A stretch of DNA of 64,000 nucleotides from Agromyces agglutinans (GCF_009647605.1 NZ_WJIF01000009.1:94250-158249); one strand, 5' to 3'; counted from the stretch's first letter, positions 43,671 through 53,782 are shown. The notes: generated by a model from the sequence alone, not told the origin. Translations and numbers: made by a program.

Positions 43671-45592
43671 GAGGCCACCTCCTCCTGGGTTCCGTCGAGC
43701 ACGGGCTCGGCGGATGCCCCGTCGTCGTGCGGTCGGGGTTCGTGCGGGTCGGCGGCCTCGCGGTCGCGCCGTTCCTCCTCGAGGCTGGAGAGCACGAACC
43801 GGTAGTGCTCGCTCTCGCGCATGAGCTCCGAGTGGGTGCCGACCCGGGTGATCCGCCCGTCTTCGAGCAACGCCACGCGATCGGCGAGCGCGACCGTGGA
43901 CGGCCGGTGCGCCACGATGAGGGCCGTCGTCGTCGCGAGCACCTGGCGGAGCTCGGCCTCGACGCGCTCCTCGGTGGCGACGTCGAGCGCCGACAGCGGG
44001 TCGTCGAGCACGAGCACGGCAGGTGCCGCCGCGACCGCGCGCGCGAGCGCGAGCCGCTGGCGCTGGCCGCCCGAGAGGCTCATGCCCTCCTCGCCGACCG
44101 TCGTGTCGACGCCGTCGGGCAGGTCGTACGCGAACCCGGCCTGCGCGATGCGCAGCGCCTCCTCGAGCACGCGCTGCGCCTCTGCGCGGGTCCCGGGGTC
44201 GTCGCCCGCGAGCTCGGGCCGGCCGAGCAGCACGTTCTCGCGCACCGACGCCGAGAACAGGGTCGCGTCCTCGAACGCCATCGCGATGTGGCGGCGCAGC
44301 TCCTCGCGCGTGAGCGCGCGGACATCCACGCCGTCGAGCGTCACCGAGCCGCCGGTCACGTCGTAGAGGCGCGTCGCGAGGGCGGTCATCGTGGTCTTGC
44401 CCGATCCGGTGAGCCCGACCAGCGCCATCGTCTCGCCCGGCTCGAGTACGAGGTCGACGCCGTCGAGCAGGTCGCCGAAGCGGTCCGGCGAGTCCTGGTA
44501 CCGGAAGTGCACGTCGTTGAAGGCCAGCTCGCCCCGCGGACGCTCGACGGAGACCGGCCGCTCGGGGTCGCCGACCCGGTTCGGCTCGTCCATGATGTCG
44601 AAGAAGCGGTCGGTCGCGGTGCGCGCGTCGAGTGCGAATGCGAGCAGGAAGCCCACCGACTCGATCGGCCACGCCACCGCGGCGGCGGTCGCGAAGAACG
44701 CCACGACCTGGCCGACCGACAGCTGGCCGTTCGCGGCGAGCCAGACGGCCACGACGAGGCAGAGCGCGGTCGCCACGGCGGGGACCACCATGATCCACAC
44801 CCAGATGTTCGCGTCGAGGCGGGCCTTCTCGATCTCGGTGCTGCGCAGTCGCTCGGCGCGCGCACGGAACGTGCCCAGCGCGTGCTTGCCCCGGCCGAAC
44901 GCCTTCAGCACGCGGATGCCGTGCACCGACTCCTCGACCGCGGTCGCGAGGTCGCCCGACTGGTCCTGGCTCAAACGCGTCATCTCCGAGTAGCGGCCCT
45001 CGAACCGGTAGCCCGCCCACCAGAGCGGCAGCGAGCAGACCAGGAAGATGAGCCCCAGCAGCCAGTTCATCGAGATGAGCACGGCCGCGCCGACCACGAT
45101 CACGATGACGTTCACCACGAGCAGCACGAAGCCGAAGCTCAGCCACCGGCGGATGAGGCCGAGGTCGCTCACCGCGCGCGAGAGCAGCTGGCCGCTCGGC
45201 CAGCGGTCGTGGAAGCTGACCGGGAGGTCCTGCAGCTTCGCGTAGAGCGCGTTGCGCATGCGCGCTTCGACCCGGGTGCCCGGGCCGATCACGAGGATGC
45301 GCCGGACCGCGTACAGCACGGCCTCGAGCACGCCGAGGCCGAAGACGAGGAGCGTCAGCGGCCAGATCGCCGAGGCGTCGCCGTCGGCCAGCGGGCCGTC
45401 GACGATCTGCTCGAGCACCTGCGGGATGACGAGCGCGATGAGCATGGCGCTGAGCGAGGCCACCATGCTCGCGATGAACGCCGGCAGCGCCCGGCCCACG
45501 TAGGGGCGCAGGCGCCAGAGCGCGCGAACCGTGCCGAGCCGCACCGGGTTCTCCGATGCGGGCGTCGATGGCTGGTGTTCAGGGGTGGACAA
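43667..45592 (-). CDS. ABC exporter half-transporter (degenerate ATPase site)
   Basis: 641 residues, six-helix exporter domain (about 30-320) and ATPase: G-L-T-G-S-G-K-T-T (Walker A), L-S-G-G-Q-R-Q (signature) and [10 protein letters not shown] (Walker B), where the catalytic Glu is replaced by Asp. This asymmetry is typical of heterodimeric exporters of the BmrCD/TM287-288 type. TTG 45592 is the start: GGAAGGA lies 6 bases upstream and no other start fits. A long leader with a 29-codon ORF precedes it. Confidence 0.9.
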   Translation of the reverse strand: MSTPEHQPSTPASENPVRLGTVRALWRLRPYVGRALPAFIASMVASLSAMLIALVIPQVLEQIVDGPLADGDASAIWPLTLLVFGLGVLEAVLYAVRRILVIGPGTRVEARMRNALYAKLQDLPVSFHDRWPSGQLLSRAVSDLGLIRRWLSFGFVLLVVNVIVIVVGAAVLISMNWLLGLIFLVCSLPLWWAGYRFEGRYSEMTRLSQDQSGDLATAVEESVHGIRVLKAFGRGKHALGTFRARAERLRSTEIEKARLDANIWVWIMVVPAVATALCLVVAVWLAANGQLSVGQVVAFFATAAAVAWPIESVGFLLAFALDARTATDRFFDIMDEPNRVGDPERPVSVERPRGELAFNDVHFRYQDSPDRFGDLLDGVDLVLEPGETMALVGLTGSGKTTMTALATRLYDVTGGSVTLDGVDVRALTREELRRHIAMAFEDATLFSASVRENVLLGRPELAGDDPGTRAEAQRVLEEALRIAQAGFAYDLPDGVDTTVGEEGMSLSGGQRQRLALARAVAAAPAVLVLDDPLSALDVATEERVEAELRQVLATTTALIVAHRPSTVALADRVALLEDGRITRVGTHSELMRESEHYRFVLSSLEEERRDREAADPHEPRPHDDGASAEPVLDGTQEEVAS

Positions 45593-45736
45593 GCCGATTC
45601 CTTCCGGATGGCGGCACCGCGCGCGGACGTGTCGTCGCGGTCGGCGGTGAATGGGTGATGGGCGGCAGGCTGCCGCGATCGCGGGATCCGCGAGAAAGCG
45701 AGGCACCGGCTCGGCCGGTGCGGGCGACGCCCCGGG

Positions 45737-45826
45737 CTAGTGCCGGGAGCGACGGGTCGACGGGGACGTGGCGCGGACAGCGCCCTCGACCGCGGCGGGG
45801 GCGGCGAAGATGTCGTCTGTCTGCAT
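45737..45826 (-). CDS. 29-residue ORF upstream of the ABC exporter
   Basis: ATG 45826 is preceded by TAGGAGG with a 5-base gap, one of the best ribosome-binding sites in the window. The product begins M-Q-T-D-D-I-F-A-A-P and ends T-R-R-S-R-H before a TAG. It lies between a clear promoter and the exporter gene, 144 bases upstream of the TTG start, on the same strand. Acidic N-terminus, basic C-terminus, no membrane segment. It could be a leader peptide for translation-dependent control of the exporter or a small functional peptide. I do not recognise a family. Confidence 0.55.
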   Translation of the reverse strand: MQTDDIFAAPAAVEGAVRATSPSTRRSRH

Positions 45827-45845
45827 GGGATCCTCCTACGTCGGC

Positions 45846-45885
45846 GTCGTCGTCTCGAACGTGCCGTCGGCACGGACACGACGAC
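45846..45885 (-). promoter_or_regulatory. leader hairpin before the 29-codon ORF
   Basis: Outer stem GTCGTCGT/ACGACGAC (45846-45853 with 45878-45885) and inner stem CGTGCC/GGCACG (45860-45865 with 45869-45874) with a 3-base loop. It would form in the 5' leader between the transcription start and the ribosome-binding site of the small ORF. Confidence 0.6.
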
Positions 45886-45895
45886 AGCCTTGCAG

Positions 45896-45923
45896 ACTAT
45901 ACCGGCTCGGAGACCGGCCGCAA
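45896..45923 (-). promoter_or_regulatory. promoter of the ABC exporter operon
   Basis: On the minus strand TTGCGG (45923-45918), 16-base spacer, TATAGT (45901-45896). The start would be near 45889, giving about 300 bases of leader to the exporter TTG. Confidence 0.6.
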
Positions 45924-45927
45924 GAGC

Positions 45928-47184
45928 TCAGCGCACGCGAACCGAGAGGCAGGTGACGCAGCCCTCGAGCTTCTCGAATTCGGAGATGTCGACCGTGACG
46001 ACCCGGTAGCCGAAGCCGGCCAGCATCGCCGCCGTCTTCGGCGCGGCCGCCGACATGAGCAGCGTCTCGTCGGAGAGCGCCACGACGGCGACGCCCTCGG
46101 GCTCAGGGACCGCGAGGAACCTGGTGAACAGCGCGGGCTCGTCGACGAGGTCGGGATGACCGATCACGGTGCCGTCGGGCAGCGCGGTTGCCGAGCTCTT
46201 CAGGTGCAGTGCCCGCGTGACCGGCACCGCGACCACCGTGAACCCGTGCGGTGCGAGGATCGCGCGGAGCTGCCGGATGCCCTCGGCGTTGGTACGGCTC
46301 GACGCACCGACGTAGACGAGGTCGCCGACCTTCAGCACGTCGCCGCCGTCGAGCGTGCCCGGCTGCTGGATGCGGGCGATCGTGATGCCCGGCACGCCGG
46401 CGATCGCGCGCTCGACGGCCTCGACCTCGGCGCGCCGCGACTCGGCGCCGGGGCTCGTGAGCACCGCGAGGTCGCCGAACATGACCACGGCGTCCTCGAC
46501 GAACACCGAGTCGGCGAGGTCGGGGGCCGCGTCTACCTCGATGGTCTCCCACCCCTCGGCGACGAGCGCGGCGCAGTAGTTGTCCCACTGGTCATCGGCG
46601 AGCGCCTGGTCGATCGGCACCCGATCGAGGTGGGTCAGCTCGCCCTCGGCGAGGTTCGACGCGGGGATGCGCACGAGCGCGAGCCGGCGCGGCGCGCGCG
46701 AGGGCACGAAGCCGAGGACGCCCCGCTGCACGACCGGCGCGAGGAACACCTCGGCGAGCGTGACGGTGATGATGAAGACGAGGTTGAGGCTCACGAGCGA
46801 GCCGAGCACGAACAGGAACAGGTCGGGCGCGAAACCCCGGCCGCCCACCAGCACGGTCCACGACGTGCCGAGCAGCGCCGCGAGCACCGCCGACGCGAAG
46901 CCCGCGAGCAGCCCGAGGAACCAACGACGGGTGGCGCCGACCGCGTTCGCGACCGACAGCAGTGCCCAGGCGATCACCGCGGACGCGAAGAAGTGTCCGG
47001 CGACCTGGCCGAACACGTCGGGCGACTGCCCGTTGCCGACGAAGAGCGCGAGCGTCGCGACCGCGAACCCCGTGAACGCGACCGCGGCGGCCGACAGCAT
47101 GGCTGCCCCGGCGCGACGGCCCGGTGAGGTCGCCGGACGGAAGCGGGCGCGTGCGGGCTGGGCGGATGGCGCGGGGGACGTCAT
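45928..47184 (-). CDS. dimethylargininase-like protein with N-terminal membrane domain
   Basis: 418 residues. Four hydrophobic segments in residues about 25-165, then a DDAH/arginine-deiminase-type domain (about 170-418). S-V-F-V-E-D-A-V-V, G-T-L-D-G-G-D-V-L, R-A-L-H-L-K-S (catalytic His) and E-G-C-V-T-C-L-S near the C-terminus (nucleophilic Cys) are DDAH motifs. It should convert methylated arginine to citrulline, or a related guanidine. Stand-alone DDAH is about 255-280 residues; the membrane domain would tether it. ATG 47184 is leaderless (TAGGCT at 47196-47191, 6 bases upstream). Confidence 0.85.
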   Translation of the reverse strand: MTSPAPSAQPARARFRPATSPGRRAGAAMLSAAAVAFTGFAVATLALFVGNGQSPDVFGQVAGHFFASAVIAWALLSVANAVGATRRWFLGLLAGFASAVLAALLGTSWTVLVGGRGFAPDLFLFVLGSLVSLNLVFIITVTLAEVFLAPVVQRGVLGFVPSRAPRRLALVRIPASNLAEGELTHLDRVPIDQALADDQWDNYCAALVAEGWETIEVDAAPDLADSVFVEDAVVMFGDLAVLTSPGAESRRAEVEAVERAIAGVPGITIARIQQPGTLDGGDVLKVGDLVYVGASSRTNAEGIRQLRAILAPHGFTVVAVPVTRALHLKSSATALPDGTVIGHPDLVDEPALFTRFLAVPEPEGVAVVALSDETLLMSAAAPKTAAMLAGFGYRVVTVDISEFEKLEGCVTCLSVRVR

Positions 47185-47233
47185 CCGCCCAGCCTATCGG
47201 CGCGGGAAGGAACGGAGGCCGGACGGGCCCGGC

Positions 47234-48346
47234 TCAGCCGCGCGCCGCGGCCAGCCGCGCGTTCGCGAGGCGCTCGGCGGCCGCGAGCGTCGTCTCGCCC
47301 GAGGCATCCGCCTCGCGGAGCACGCGCCCGACGGTGTCGCCGATCGCCGCGATGCGCTCGGCGCGCTCGGCGGCCCCGACGCCGGGCGTCGAGGCGAGGT
47401 CGAGGTAGACGACGCCGCCGGCGTTCACGACGAAGTCGGGCGCCCACGCGATGCCGCGCTGCCGCAGCAGGTCGGCCACGTCGCGCGAGGCGAGCTGGTT
47501 GTTCGCCGCACCGACGACCGCCCGCACGCGCAGGCGACGCACGACCTCGGGCGTGAGCACGCCGCCGAGCCCGCACGGGGCGAAGACGTCGGCCTCGACG
47601 AGCGCCGCCTCCGCGGGCTCGACCCACTCGGCGCCGAGCTCCTCGGCGAGGGCGCGCTTGTCGTCGGCGACGTCGGTGACGGTCAGGCGGGCGCCCTCGG
47701 CGGCGAGCTGCCGCGCGAGCCGGCCGCCGACCTGGCCGAGTCCGGCGATGACGACGTGGCGACCGGCGACCTCGCGCCTGCCCGTGACGTGCTCGAGCGT
47801 CGCGAGGAGTCCCGCGTGCACGCCCGCGGCGGTCGCGTCGGCCGGTTCGCCGACGCCGCCCTGCTCGGGCGGGAGTCCGCACACGTGCGCGGTGCGCTCG
47901 GCGACGACGGCCATGAGCTCGGCGCTCGTGCCCACGTCTTCAGCGGTCATGTAGGCGCCGCCGAGTGCCTCGACGGCGTCGCCGAGGTCGAGCATCGCTG
48001 CCCGGCGCAGCGCGTCGTCGACCTCGACGCCCGTCGGCACGTGGATGACGGCCTTGCCGCCACCGCGGGCGAGGCCGGCCGCGGCGTTCTTCATCGTCAT
48101 CGCCTCGGACAGGCGGAGGGCGTCGGCGAGGGCATCCGTCCAGTGCTCGTACTGCCAGAGCCGGGCTCCGCCGAGTGCCTGGCCGAGCACGGTCGAGTGG
48201 ACCGCCACGACGACGGTCAGGCCCGAGCGGCGGCCGCGGCTCACGAGCACGCGCTCGTGGCCGGGTGCGTCGAGTGGGAGGGGCACGGTGGTCGCCGGCT
48301 GGGCGGCGGGAGTGTGCGGGGTTGCGGTCGGGTGCGTGATCGACAT
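47234..48346 (-). CDS. Leu/Val/Phe dehydrogenase family protein
   Basis: 370 residues. M-T-M-K-N-A-A-A-G-L and G-G-G-K-A-V-I carry the two lysines of amino acid dehydrogenases; V-I-A-G-L-G-Q-V-G is the NAD-binding Rossmann loop; N-N-Q-L and N-A-G-G-V follow as in leucine and valine dehydrogenases. It deaminates branched-chain or aromatic amino acids to 2-oxo acids. ATG 48346 has AGGAG 7 bases upstream. TACCCT on the minus strand (48421-48416) is a possible -10, giving a leader of about 60 bases. Confidence 0.88.
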   Translation of the reverse strand: MSITHPTATPHTPAAQPATTVPLPLDAPGHERVLVSRGRRSGLTVVVAVHSTVLGQALGGARLWQYEHWTDALADALRLSEAMTMKNAAAGLARGGGKAVIHVPTGVEVDDALRRAAMLDLGDAVEALGGAYMTAEDVGTSAELMAVVAERTAHVCGLPPEQGGVGEPADATAAGVHAGLLATLEHVTGRREVAGRHVVIAGLGQVGGRLARQLAAEGARLTVTDVADDKRALAEELGAEWVEPAEAALVEADVFAPCGLGGVLTPEVVRRLRVRAVVGAANNQLASRDVADLLRQRGIAWAPDFVVNAGGVVYLDLASTPGVGAAERAERIAAIGDTVGRVLREADASGETTLAAAERLANARLAAARG

Positions 48347-48567
48347 CGATCGACTCCTGGTTCTCCGCCGGGTCGGCGGAACGTGGTTCGCGCGCCTCGT
48401 GAGCGCCTCACCACAAGGGTAACGCCGGCGACCGATGCATCCCACCCGACCCATCGCCGCCGCAATTCAGGAGGATCCGGCCAGCGGGCGGCGCGTCGTG
48501 CCGCGACACGCCGAACCCGCGCGAGAAATTCCTGAACCGCGAATCGGCAGGCGGCCGAGAGCGCGAA

Positions 48568-48599
48568 CGGATGCTCCGGGCGCGTGCCCGGGGCATCCG
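48568..48599 (-). terminator. 14-bp hairpin after purH
   Basis: CGGATGCTCCGGGC (48568-48581), loop GCGT, GCCCGGGGCATCCG (48586-48599), one wobble or mismatch. Starts 15 bases beyond the purH stop and separates it from the amino acid dehydrogenase gene. Confidence 0.75.
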
Positions 48600-48614
48600 T
48601 TCGATTCGGCCGAC

Positions 48615-50228
48615 TCAGTGGAAGAAGTGGCGCTCTCCGGTGAAGTACATCGTGACGCCGGCCGCCGCGGCGGCCGCGATCACCTCGTCGTCGCGGATGG
48701 AGCCGCCGGGCTGCACGATCGCGCGGACGCCGCCGTCGATGAGGATCTGCGGGCCGTCGGCGAACGGGAAGAACGCGTCGGATGCCGCGACCGAGCCGGC
48801 CGCGCGCTCCCCCGCGCGCTCGAGCGCGAGCCGGCACGAGTCCACGCGGTTCACCTGGCCCATGCCCACGCCGACGGATGCCCCGCCCGACGCCAGCAGG
48901 ATGGCGTTCGACTTGACCGACCGGCACGCGGTCCACGCGAACGCGAGGTCGGCGAGGGTCGCCTCGTCGGCGGCTTCGCCGGCCACGAGCGTCCAGTCGG
49001 CGGGAGCGGCGAAGTGGTGGTCGGCCTGCTGGAGCAGGAGGCCCCCCGAGACCTGGCGGAGTTCGACCGCGGTCGGTCGGAAGCCCTCGGGCAGCGCGAG
49101 CAGCCGCAGGTTCTTCTTCGCCGTGAGCAGCTCCAGCGCCTCGGGCTCGAACCCGGGCGCGACGAGCACCTCGGTGAAGATGCCGGCGACCGTCTCGGCC
49201 ATGGCGCGGGTGACCACGCGGTTCGCGGCGATCACGCCGCCGTAGGCCGACACCGGGTCGCACTCGTGCGCGCGCCGGTGCGCGTCGGCGATGGCGTCGA
49301 CCGCGTCGGATGCCGCCACCGCGATGCCGCACGGGTTCGCGTGCTTGATGATCGCGACGGCGGGCTCGTCGAAGTCGAAGGCCGCGCGCACGGCCGCGTC
49401 GGCGTCGACGTAGTTGTTGTACGACATCTCCTTGCCGTGCAGCTGCGCCGCCTGCGCGATGCCTGGCGCCGGCGCGCCCTGCGCGGCGTACAGCGCGCCG
49501 CGCTGGTGCGAGTTCTCGCCGTAGCGGAGGTCGGCGTCCTTCGCCCACGAGCCGCCCACCCACGCCGGGAACGGCGAGACGTCGGCCGGCTGGTCGGGCG
49601 CGACGACCGAACCCATCCACGAGGCCACGGCGATGTCGTACGACGCGGTGTGCCTGAAGGCCTCGCGCGCGAGCTCGCGCCGCTGCGCGAGCGTGGTGCC
49701 GCCGCCCGCCACGGCCCGCGCGATCTCGTCGTAGCGGTCGGGCGACACGACGACGGCCACGTTCGCGTGGTTCTTCGCGGACGCGCGCACCATCGCGGGC
49801 CCGCCGATGTCGATCTGCTCGACCACGGCGTCGGGACCGGCGCCCGAGGCGACCGTCTCGGCGAACGGGTAGAGGTTGACCACCACGAGCTCGAACGGCT
49901 GGATGCGCAGCTCGGCGAGCTGGCGCTCGTGGTCTTCGAGGCGCAGGTCGGCGAGCAGGCCCGAGTGCACGCCCGGGTGCAGGGTGCGCACGCGCCCGTC
50001 GAGGTGCTCGGGGTAGCCGGTCACCTCGGCGACCTGGGTCACCGGGAGGCCGGCCGCGGCGATGGCGGCACCCGTCCCTCCGGTCGAGACGATCTCGACC
50101 CCGGCGTCGACGAGGGCGGTCGCGAGCTCGACGAGGCCTCGCTTGTCGCTCACGGCGACGAGCGCGCGGCGCACGCGCACCTGGTCGCGCTCCCGGTACG
50201 AGCTGGGGTCGTGCGTGGCTCCGCTCAT
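48615..50228 (-). CDS. purH: bifunctional AICAR transformylase/IMP cyclohydrolase
   Basis: 537 residues, normal for PurH. N-terminal IMP cyclohydrolase with [11 protein letters not shown] and [19 protein letters not shown]-terminal AICAR transformylase with R-Y-G-E-N-S-H-Q and [10 protein letters not shown] (catalytic Lys-His). It performs the last two steps of IMP synthesis using 10-formyl-THF. ATG 50228 overlaps the purN stop by 4 bases. Followed by a terminator. Confidence 0.97.
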   Translation of the reverse strand: MSGATHDPSSYRERDQVRVRRALVAVSDKRGLVELATALVDAGVEIVSTGGTGAAIAAAGLPVTQVAEVTGYPEHLDGRVRTLHPGVHSGLLADLRLEDHERQLAELRIQPFELVVVNLYPFAETVASGAGPDAVVEQIDIGGPAMVRASAKNHANVAVVVSPDRYDEIARAVAGGGTTLAQRRELAREAFRHTASYDIAVASWMGSVVAPDQPADVSPFPAWVGGSWAKDADLRYGENSHQRGALYAAQGAPAPGIAQAAQLHGKEMSYNNYVDADAAVRAAFDFDEPAVAIIKHANPCGIAVAASDAVDAIADAHRRAHECDPVSAYGGVIAANRVVTRAMAETVAGIFTEVLVAPGFEPEALELLTAKKNLRLLALPEGFRPTAVELRQVSGGLLLQQADHHFAAPADWTLVAGEAADEATLADLAFAWTACRSVKSNAILLASGGASVGVGMGQVNRVDSCRLALERAGERAAGSVAASDAFFPFADGPQILIDGGVRAIVQPGGSIRDDEVIAAAAAAGVTMYFTGERHFFH

Positions 50229-50818
50229 GATGCGGCGAGCTCCTTCAGGTCGAGGTCGGCGGTGGCGATGTCGCGGACGGCCTGGATGAGCAGGCGCCGT
50301 TCGACGGGCTTGATGCGATCGTGCAGCGTGGACTCGGTGTCACCGGGCAGCACGGGCACGCGCTCCTGCGCGATGATCGGGCCGCCGTCGACCGAGTCGT
50401 CGACCACGATGAGGCTGGCCCCGGTCTGCGTGACGCCCGCCGCGATGGCGTCGCGAACACCGTGAGCGCCGGGGAACTCGGGGAGGTAGGCCGGGTGCGT
50501 GTTGAGCAGGAACGGCGAGAACGCCGCCACGACCGACGCGGGCACCAGCCGCATGAGGCCCGACAGCACGACCAGGTCGGGCTCCCAGCGGCGGATCTCC
50601 TCGATCAGCGCCTCGCCCCACGCGTCGCGCGACTCGTACGCGGTGAACGGCACGGAGAAGGTCGGGATGCCGTACTCCTCGCCGAGCACGAGGCCGTCGG
50701 CGTCGCGGTCGGCGCCGATCGCGACGACCCTCGCCGGATACTCCGGATCCGCAGCGGCTTCGAGGAGCGCGCGGAGGTTCGAACCGCCGCCCGAGATCAG
50801 CACGACGAGCTTGAGCAC
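50225..50818 (-). CDS. purN: phosphoribosylglycinamide formyltransferase
   Basis: About 197 residues. [13 protein letters not shown] (substrate loop), [19 protein letters not shown] (catalytic Asn/His) and [10 protein letters not shown] (catalytic Asp) identify PurN, which formylates GAR with 10-formyl-THF. GTG 50818 is preferred over ATG 50821: TAGGCT at 50830-50825 is 6 bases from the GTG but only 3 from the ATG, and there is no Shine-Dalgarno sequence. Coupled to purH. Confidence 0.93.
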   Translation of the reverse strand: MLKLVVLISGGGSNLRALLEAAADPEYPARVVAIGADRDADGLVLGEEYGIPTFSVPFTAYESRDAWGEALIEEIRRWEPDLVVLSGLMRLVPASVVAAFSPFLLNTHPAYLPEFPGAHGVRDAIAAGVTQTGASLIVVDDSVDGGPIIAQERVPVLPGDTESTLHDRIKPVERRLLIQAVRDIATADLDLKELAAS

Positions 50819-50896
50819 CATCCGAGCCTACCCGTTCGACCGACCCGCCTTCTCGGCCGCAGCGCGTGCGCACGAACGCACCCCGCGGTCGCACGC

Positions 50897-52192
50897 TCAG
50901 CCGCGGTACGCGGGCTCCGGCCGGTCGAACTCGTCGAACGCCGACCGCTCGTCGGCGAACCGACCGCCGCGCGGCTTCGCACGCGCCGTGAACGCCCCCG
51001 CGATCGAGCCGAGGAACACGGTCAGCGCGGCCATCGCCGCGACCGGCAGCGGTTCGGGGCCCACGACGGCGAGCCGGCCCGGGCCCACGGCCCCGCCCGA
51101 CCACCATGCGAGCAGGCCGAGCACGACGCCCGCGACGAGGCCGGCCGCGGCCGACACCGCGACGGGCATCCACCACGCGTGCGCGGTGCGGCCGGGCGTG
51201 CGGAGGAACCACGGCCACGCGACCGTGGCGCCCGCGAACCCGAGGACGAGCGGCACGATGAGCCACACGATGCCGAGCGCCGCTCCTTCGGCGGGCAGGA
51301 TGCCGGCGAGTGGGAGCCCGGGCACCGGGCCGAGCAGCGTGCCCGTCGGCGAGAGCGAGGAGCCCGCGCCGAGCGCGAACCCCGGGCCGAGCAACCAGGA
51401 CGCGGCCCACACGACCACGTTGGGCAGCAGCGCGAGCTCGGCGATCGCGATCGCGATCCCGCCGTCGGCACCGGCGCCGAGCGCCTGGGAGAGGCCCACG
51501 ATCGTCGCGTAGTCGACCGCGATCAGCACCGTGACGAGGACCGCCGCGACGGCGAGGATGCCGAACGCCGAACCGGCGCCGATGCGCACCGCGGCGAGCG
51601 CGGCAGCGAGCGGCGCCTCCGGGAGGTCGCGCCAGCGTGCGAGCAGCGTGCCCGGCGAGGCATCCGGTCGGGCGGATGCCTCGGCACGAAGCAGCTCGTA
51701 TGCGGCGCCGATCACCGCACCGAGGCCGACGACGACGGCGGGCAGCACGAACCCCTGCCAGACCGAGGGGCGGGCCGCGGGATCGGCGGCCAGGATCGCG
51801 AGCGTCCCGCCGATGCCGGCGGCGACGGCCATGGCGGCGAGGCATCCGGTCACGGCGTGCCCCGTCGCGGCCGCACGCCGGCCGATGCGACGAGCGAACA
51901 GGATCGTGACGAGCCCGAACCCGAGGACGGCGATGGTGATCGGGAACGGCTCACCGGCGCCCGGCAGTCCGATTCGATCGGCGGTCACCGGATCGAGCTG
52001 CGCCACGAGGTCGACCCCGTGGCCGAGCAGCCAGACATCGGCCGCGGCCCGCAGGAAGACGGCGAGGTCGACCGTGAGCCCGAAGTGCACCGACCACAGC
52101 AGCATCATCGGCAGGACCGCGATGCCGAGGCCGATGAGTGCCGCGACCGCGGCCTCGAGTGCGGCCAGCAGGGCACAGGTCAGGCGAGTCAT
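50897..52192 (-). CDS. DUF6350 multi-pass membrane protein
   Basis: 431 residues with about ten hydrophobic segments and a charged C-terminal tail (E-R-S-A-F-D-E-F-D-R-P). I recognise the family as DUF6350, a conserved actinobacterial membrane protein often encoded next to purN and sucCD, in some cases called PerM-like and linked to cell division; that function is not established. ATG 52192; TAGGCT at 52207-52202 is 9 bases upstream, nearly leaderless. Confidence 0.75.
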   Translation of the reverse strand: MTRLTCALLAALEAAVAALIGLGIAVLPMMLLWSVHFGLTVDLAVFLRAAADVWLLGHGVDLVAQLDPVTADRIGLPGAGEPFPITIAVLGFGLVTILFARRIGRRAAATGHAVTGCLAAMAVAAGIGGTLAILAADPAARPSVWQGFVLPAVVVGLGAVIGAAYELLRAEASARPDASPGTLLARWRDLPEAPLAAALAAVRIGAGSAFGILAVAAVLVTVLIAVDYATIVGLSQALGAGADGGIAIAIAELALLPNVVVWAASWLLGPGFALGAGSSLSPTGTLLGPVPGLPLAGILPAEGAALGIVWLIVPLVLGFAGATVAWPWFLRTPGRTAHAWWMPVAVSAAAGLVAGVVLGLLAWWSGGAVGPGRLAVVGPEPLPVAAMAALTVFLGSIAGAFTARAKPRGGRFADERSAFDEFDRPEPAYRG

Positions 52193-52269
52193 TGCTCCGC
52201 GAGCCTATCGGGCGCGGCGCCCCTCCCGCGGGTGACGTGCGGGCGTGCCCGATCCCGACGGAAGCGGAC

Positions 52270-53670
52270 TCATCGCTCCGCGGAGACCACGGCCTCTTCG
52301 TCGGCTGCCGCCTGCTTCGCCTCGGCCTCCGCTTCGACGACCTCCTCGGCGGGCGGGCGACGCAGCAGCTCCACGAGCACGATCGCGAGGATCGCGATGA
52401 GGACCGTGGCGACGACGCGTCCGGTCGTGATCGGGCGGATCAGCAGCACCACGAGCGTCGCGACGATCGCGATCGCGGCGTACAGGGCCGTGCGCCAGCG
52501 ATCCAGCCACACGCCGAACGATCCGGTCGTGACGCCGTAGTTCTCACCCTGGCCGCGGATCGCGGCGAAGCCCGCCGTGGAGAACCCGCGAAGGCTCCGG
52601 GCGGGGCGGCTCGGGCCCGCCCACCAGGCGATCACCGCGGCGAGGATGCCGAGCACCAGCGCGGCGACGATCGTCGACCGGAGGAAGTCGATGATCTGGT
52701 CGTACAGCACGTCGGCGGCGTCGAGCGGCATGATCGACGGGCTCACCGTCGCGACGAAGAACAGGTGCCCGACACCGACACCCGCCGCCATCAGCGCCAT
52801 GACGAGGGCGAAGCCACCCGCCGTCCACACGACGGCATTCGCGCGGTGCCGGGCGATCAGCACGCCCGTGACGAGCAGCGCGACCACGATCCACGGCAGC
52901 CACAGCCCGACCGCGACGGCGAGCGCGTAGATCGTCTGCACGAGCGTGAACGCGTTCGACTCGGCGATCACGACGCTGCGGTCGATCTCGGGGATGGCCT
53001 GCGCGAAGCCGACGCCGTTCTCGATCAGCCGCTGCTTCACCTCGGCGATGATCGGGCCGAGCTGGATGCTCAGCTGCCCGCCCGCGCCGATCTCCAGCGC
53101 CGCGTCGGGTTGCCCCTGGATGGCCGCGATCGCCTGCCGGTGCGTGACGCGCAGCGCGTTCGCCCACGTGTCGGCGAACGCGTCGGAGCTGATGACCCGC
53201 TCGACGACCTGCGCGACGAGCGACTGCAGCCCCTGGGTCGCCGGCGCCTCGAGCAGGCCCAGCGCATCCTCCGCACGCGGCGGCAGGTCGAGCGCGCGCA
53301 ACCCGTCGAACAGGTCGGCTGTGAGCGCCGGGATGTCGACCTGGGCCTCGATCGCCGCCGTGACCTCGTCGGTCAGGTACGCCTGCACGGCCGGCTCCTC
53401 GGCCAGCGGCGCGAACGTCGAGACGAAGCGGTCGGTGTCGACGAGCTGCCACCTCGCCCAGCTCGTGAGCACGGCGACCGGCGTCAGCACGAGCGCCACG
53501 ACGATGACCACCGCGGAGAGCACCGAGCGACCGCGGCCCTTCCGGCGTGATTTCCCGGGGACCTCGGAGGCGACGCCGGGCGCCGACGTCGCGCGGCTCG
53601 CCCGGAGCGACGCGTTCTCGGCCTCGAGTTCCGCGATGCGCGCCTCCAGCGCGGCGTTCGATCCGTCCAC
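52270..53670 (-). CDS. conserved membrane protein, function unknown
   Basis: 466 residues. The N-terminus (residues about 3-24) is a short coiled coil (A-L-E-A-R-I-A-E-L-E-A-E-N), followed by a basic stretch, a membrane anchor (about 48-70), an external domain (about 75-250) with many Ala/Gln/Val helices, then four to five membrane segments and an acidic tail. I do not recognise a named function; similar proteins are common in actinobacteria. GTG 53670 has a GAGGGGGG ribosome-binding site 6 bases upstream; a GTG seven codons earlier is less likely. Confidence 0.75.
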   Translation of the reverse strand: MDGSNAALEARIAELEAENASLRASRATSAPGVASEVPGKSRRKGRGRSVLSAVVIVVALVLTPVAVLTSWARWQLVDTDRFVSTFAPLAEEPAVQAYLTDEVTAAIEAQVDIPALTADLFDGLRALDLPPRAEDALGLLEAPATQGLQSLVAQVVERVISSDAFADTWANALRVTHRQAIAAIQGQPDAALEIGAGGQLSIQLGPIIAEVKQRLIENGVGFAQAIPEIDRSVVIAESNAFTLVQTIYALAVAVGLWLPWIVVALLVTGVLIARHRANAVVWTAGGFALVMALMAAGVGVGHLFFVATVSPSIMPLDAADVLYDQIIDFLRSTIVAALVLGILAAVIAWWAGPSRPARSLRGFSTAGFAAIRGQGENYGVTTGSFGVWLDRWRTALYAAIAIVATLVVLLIRPITTGRVVATVLIAILAIVLVELLRRPPAEEVVEAEAEAKQAAADEEAVVSAER

Positions 53671-53782
53671 CGATATCCCCCCTCGACTCACCCCTACCGC
53701 GACCCTAGCGTCGCAGCCGCCCGCGGCGCTGCATTCCGCATCGGATCCGCCCCGCGCGCGGCGCTCCGACGCGCGGCTCGCG

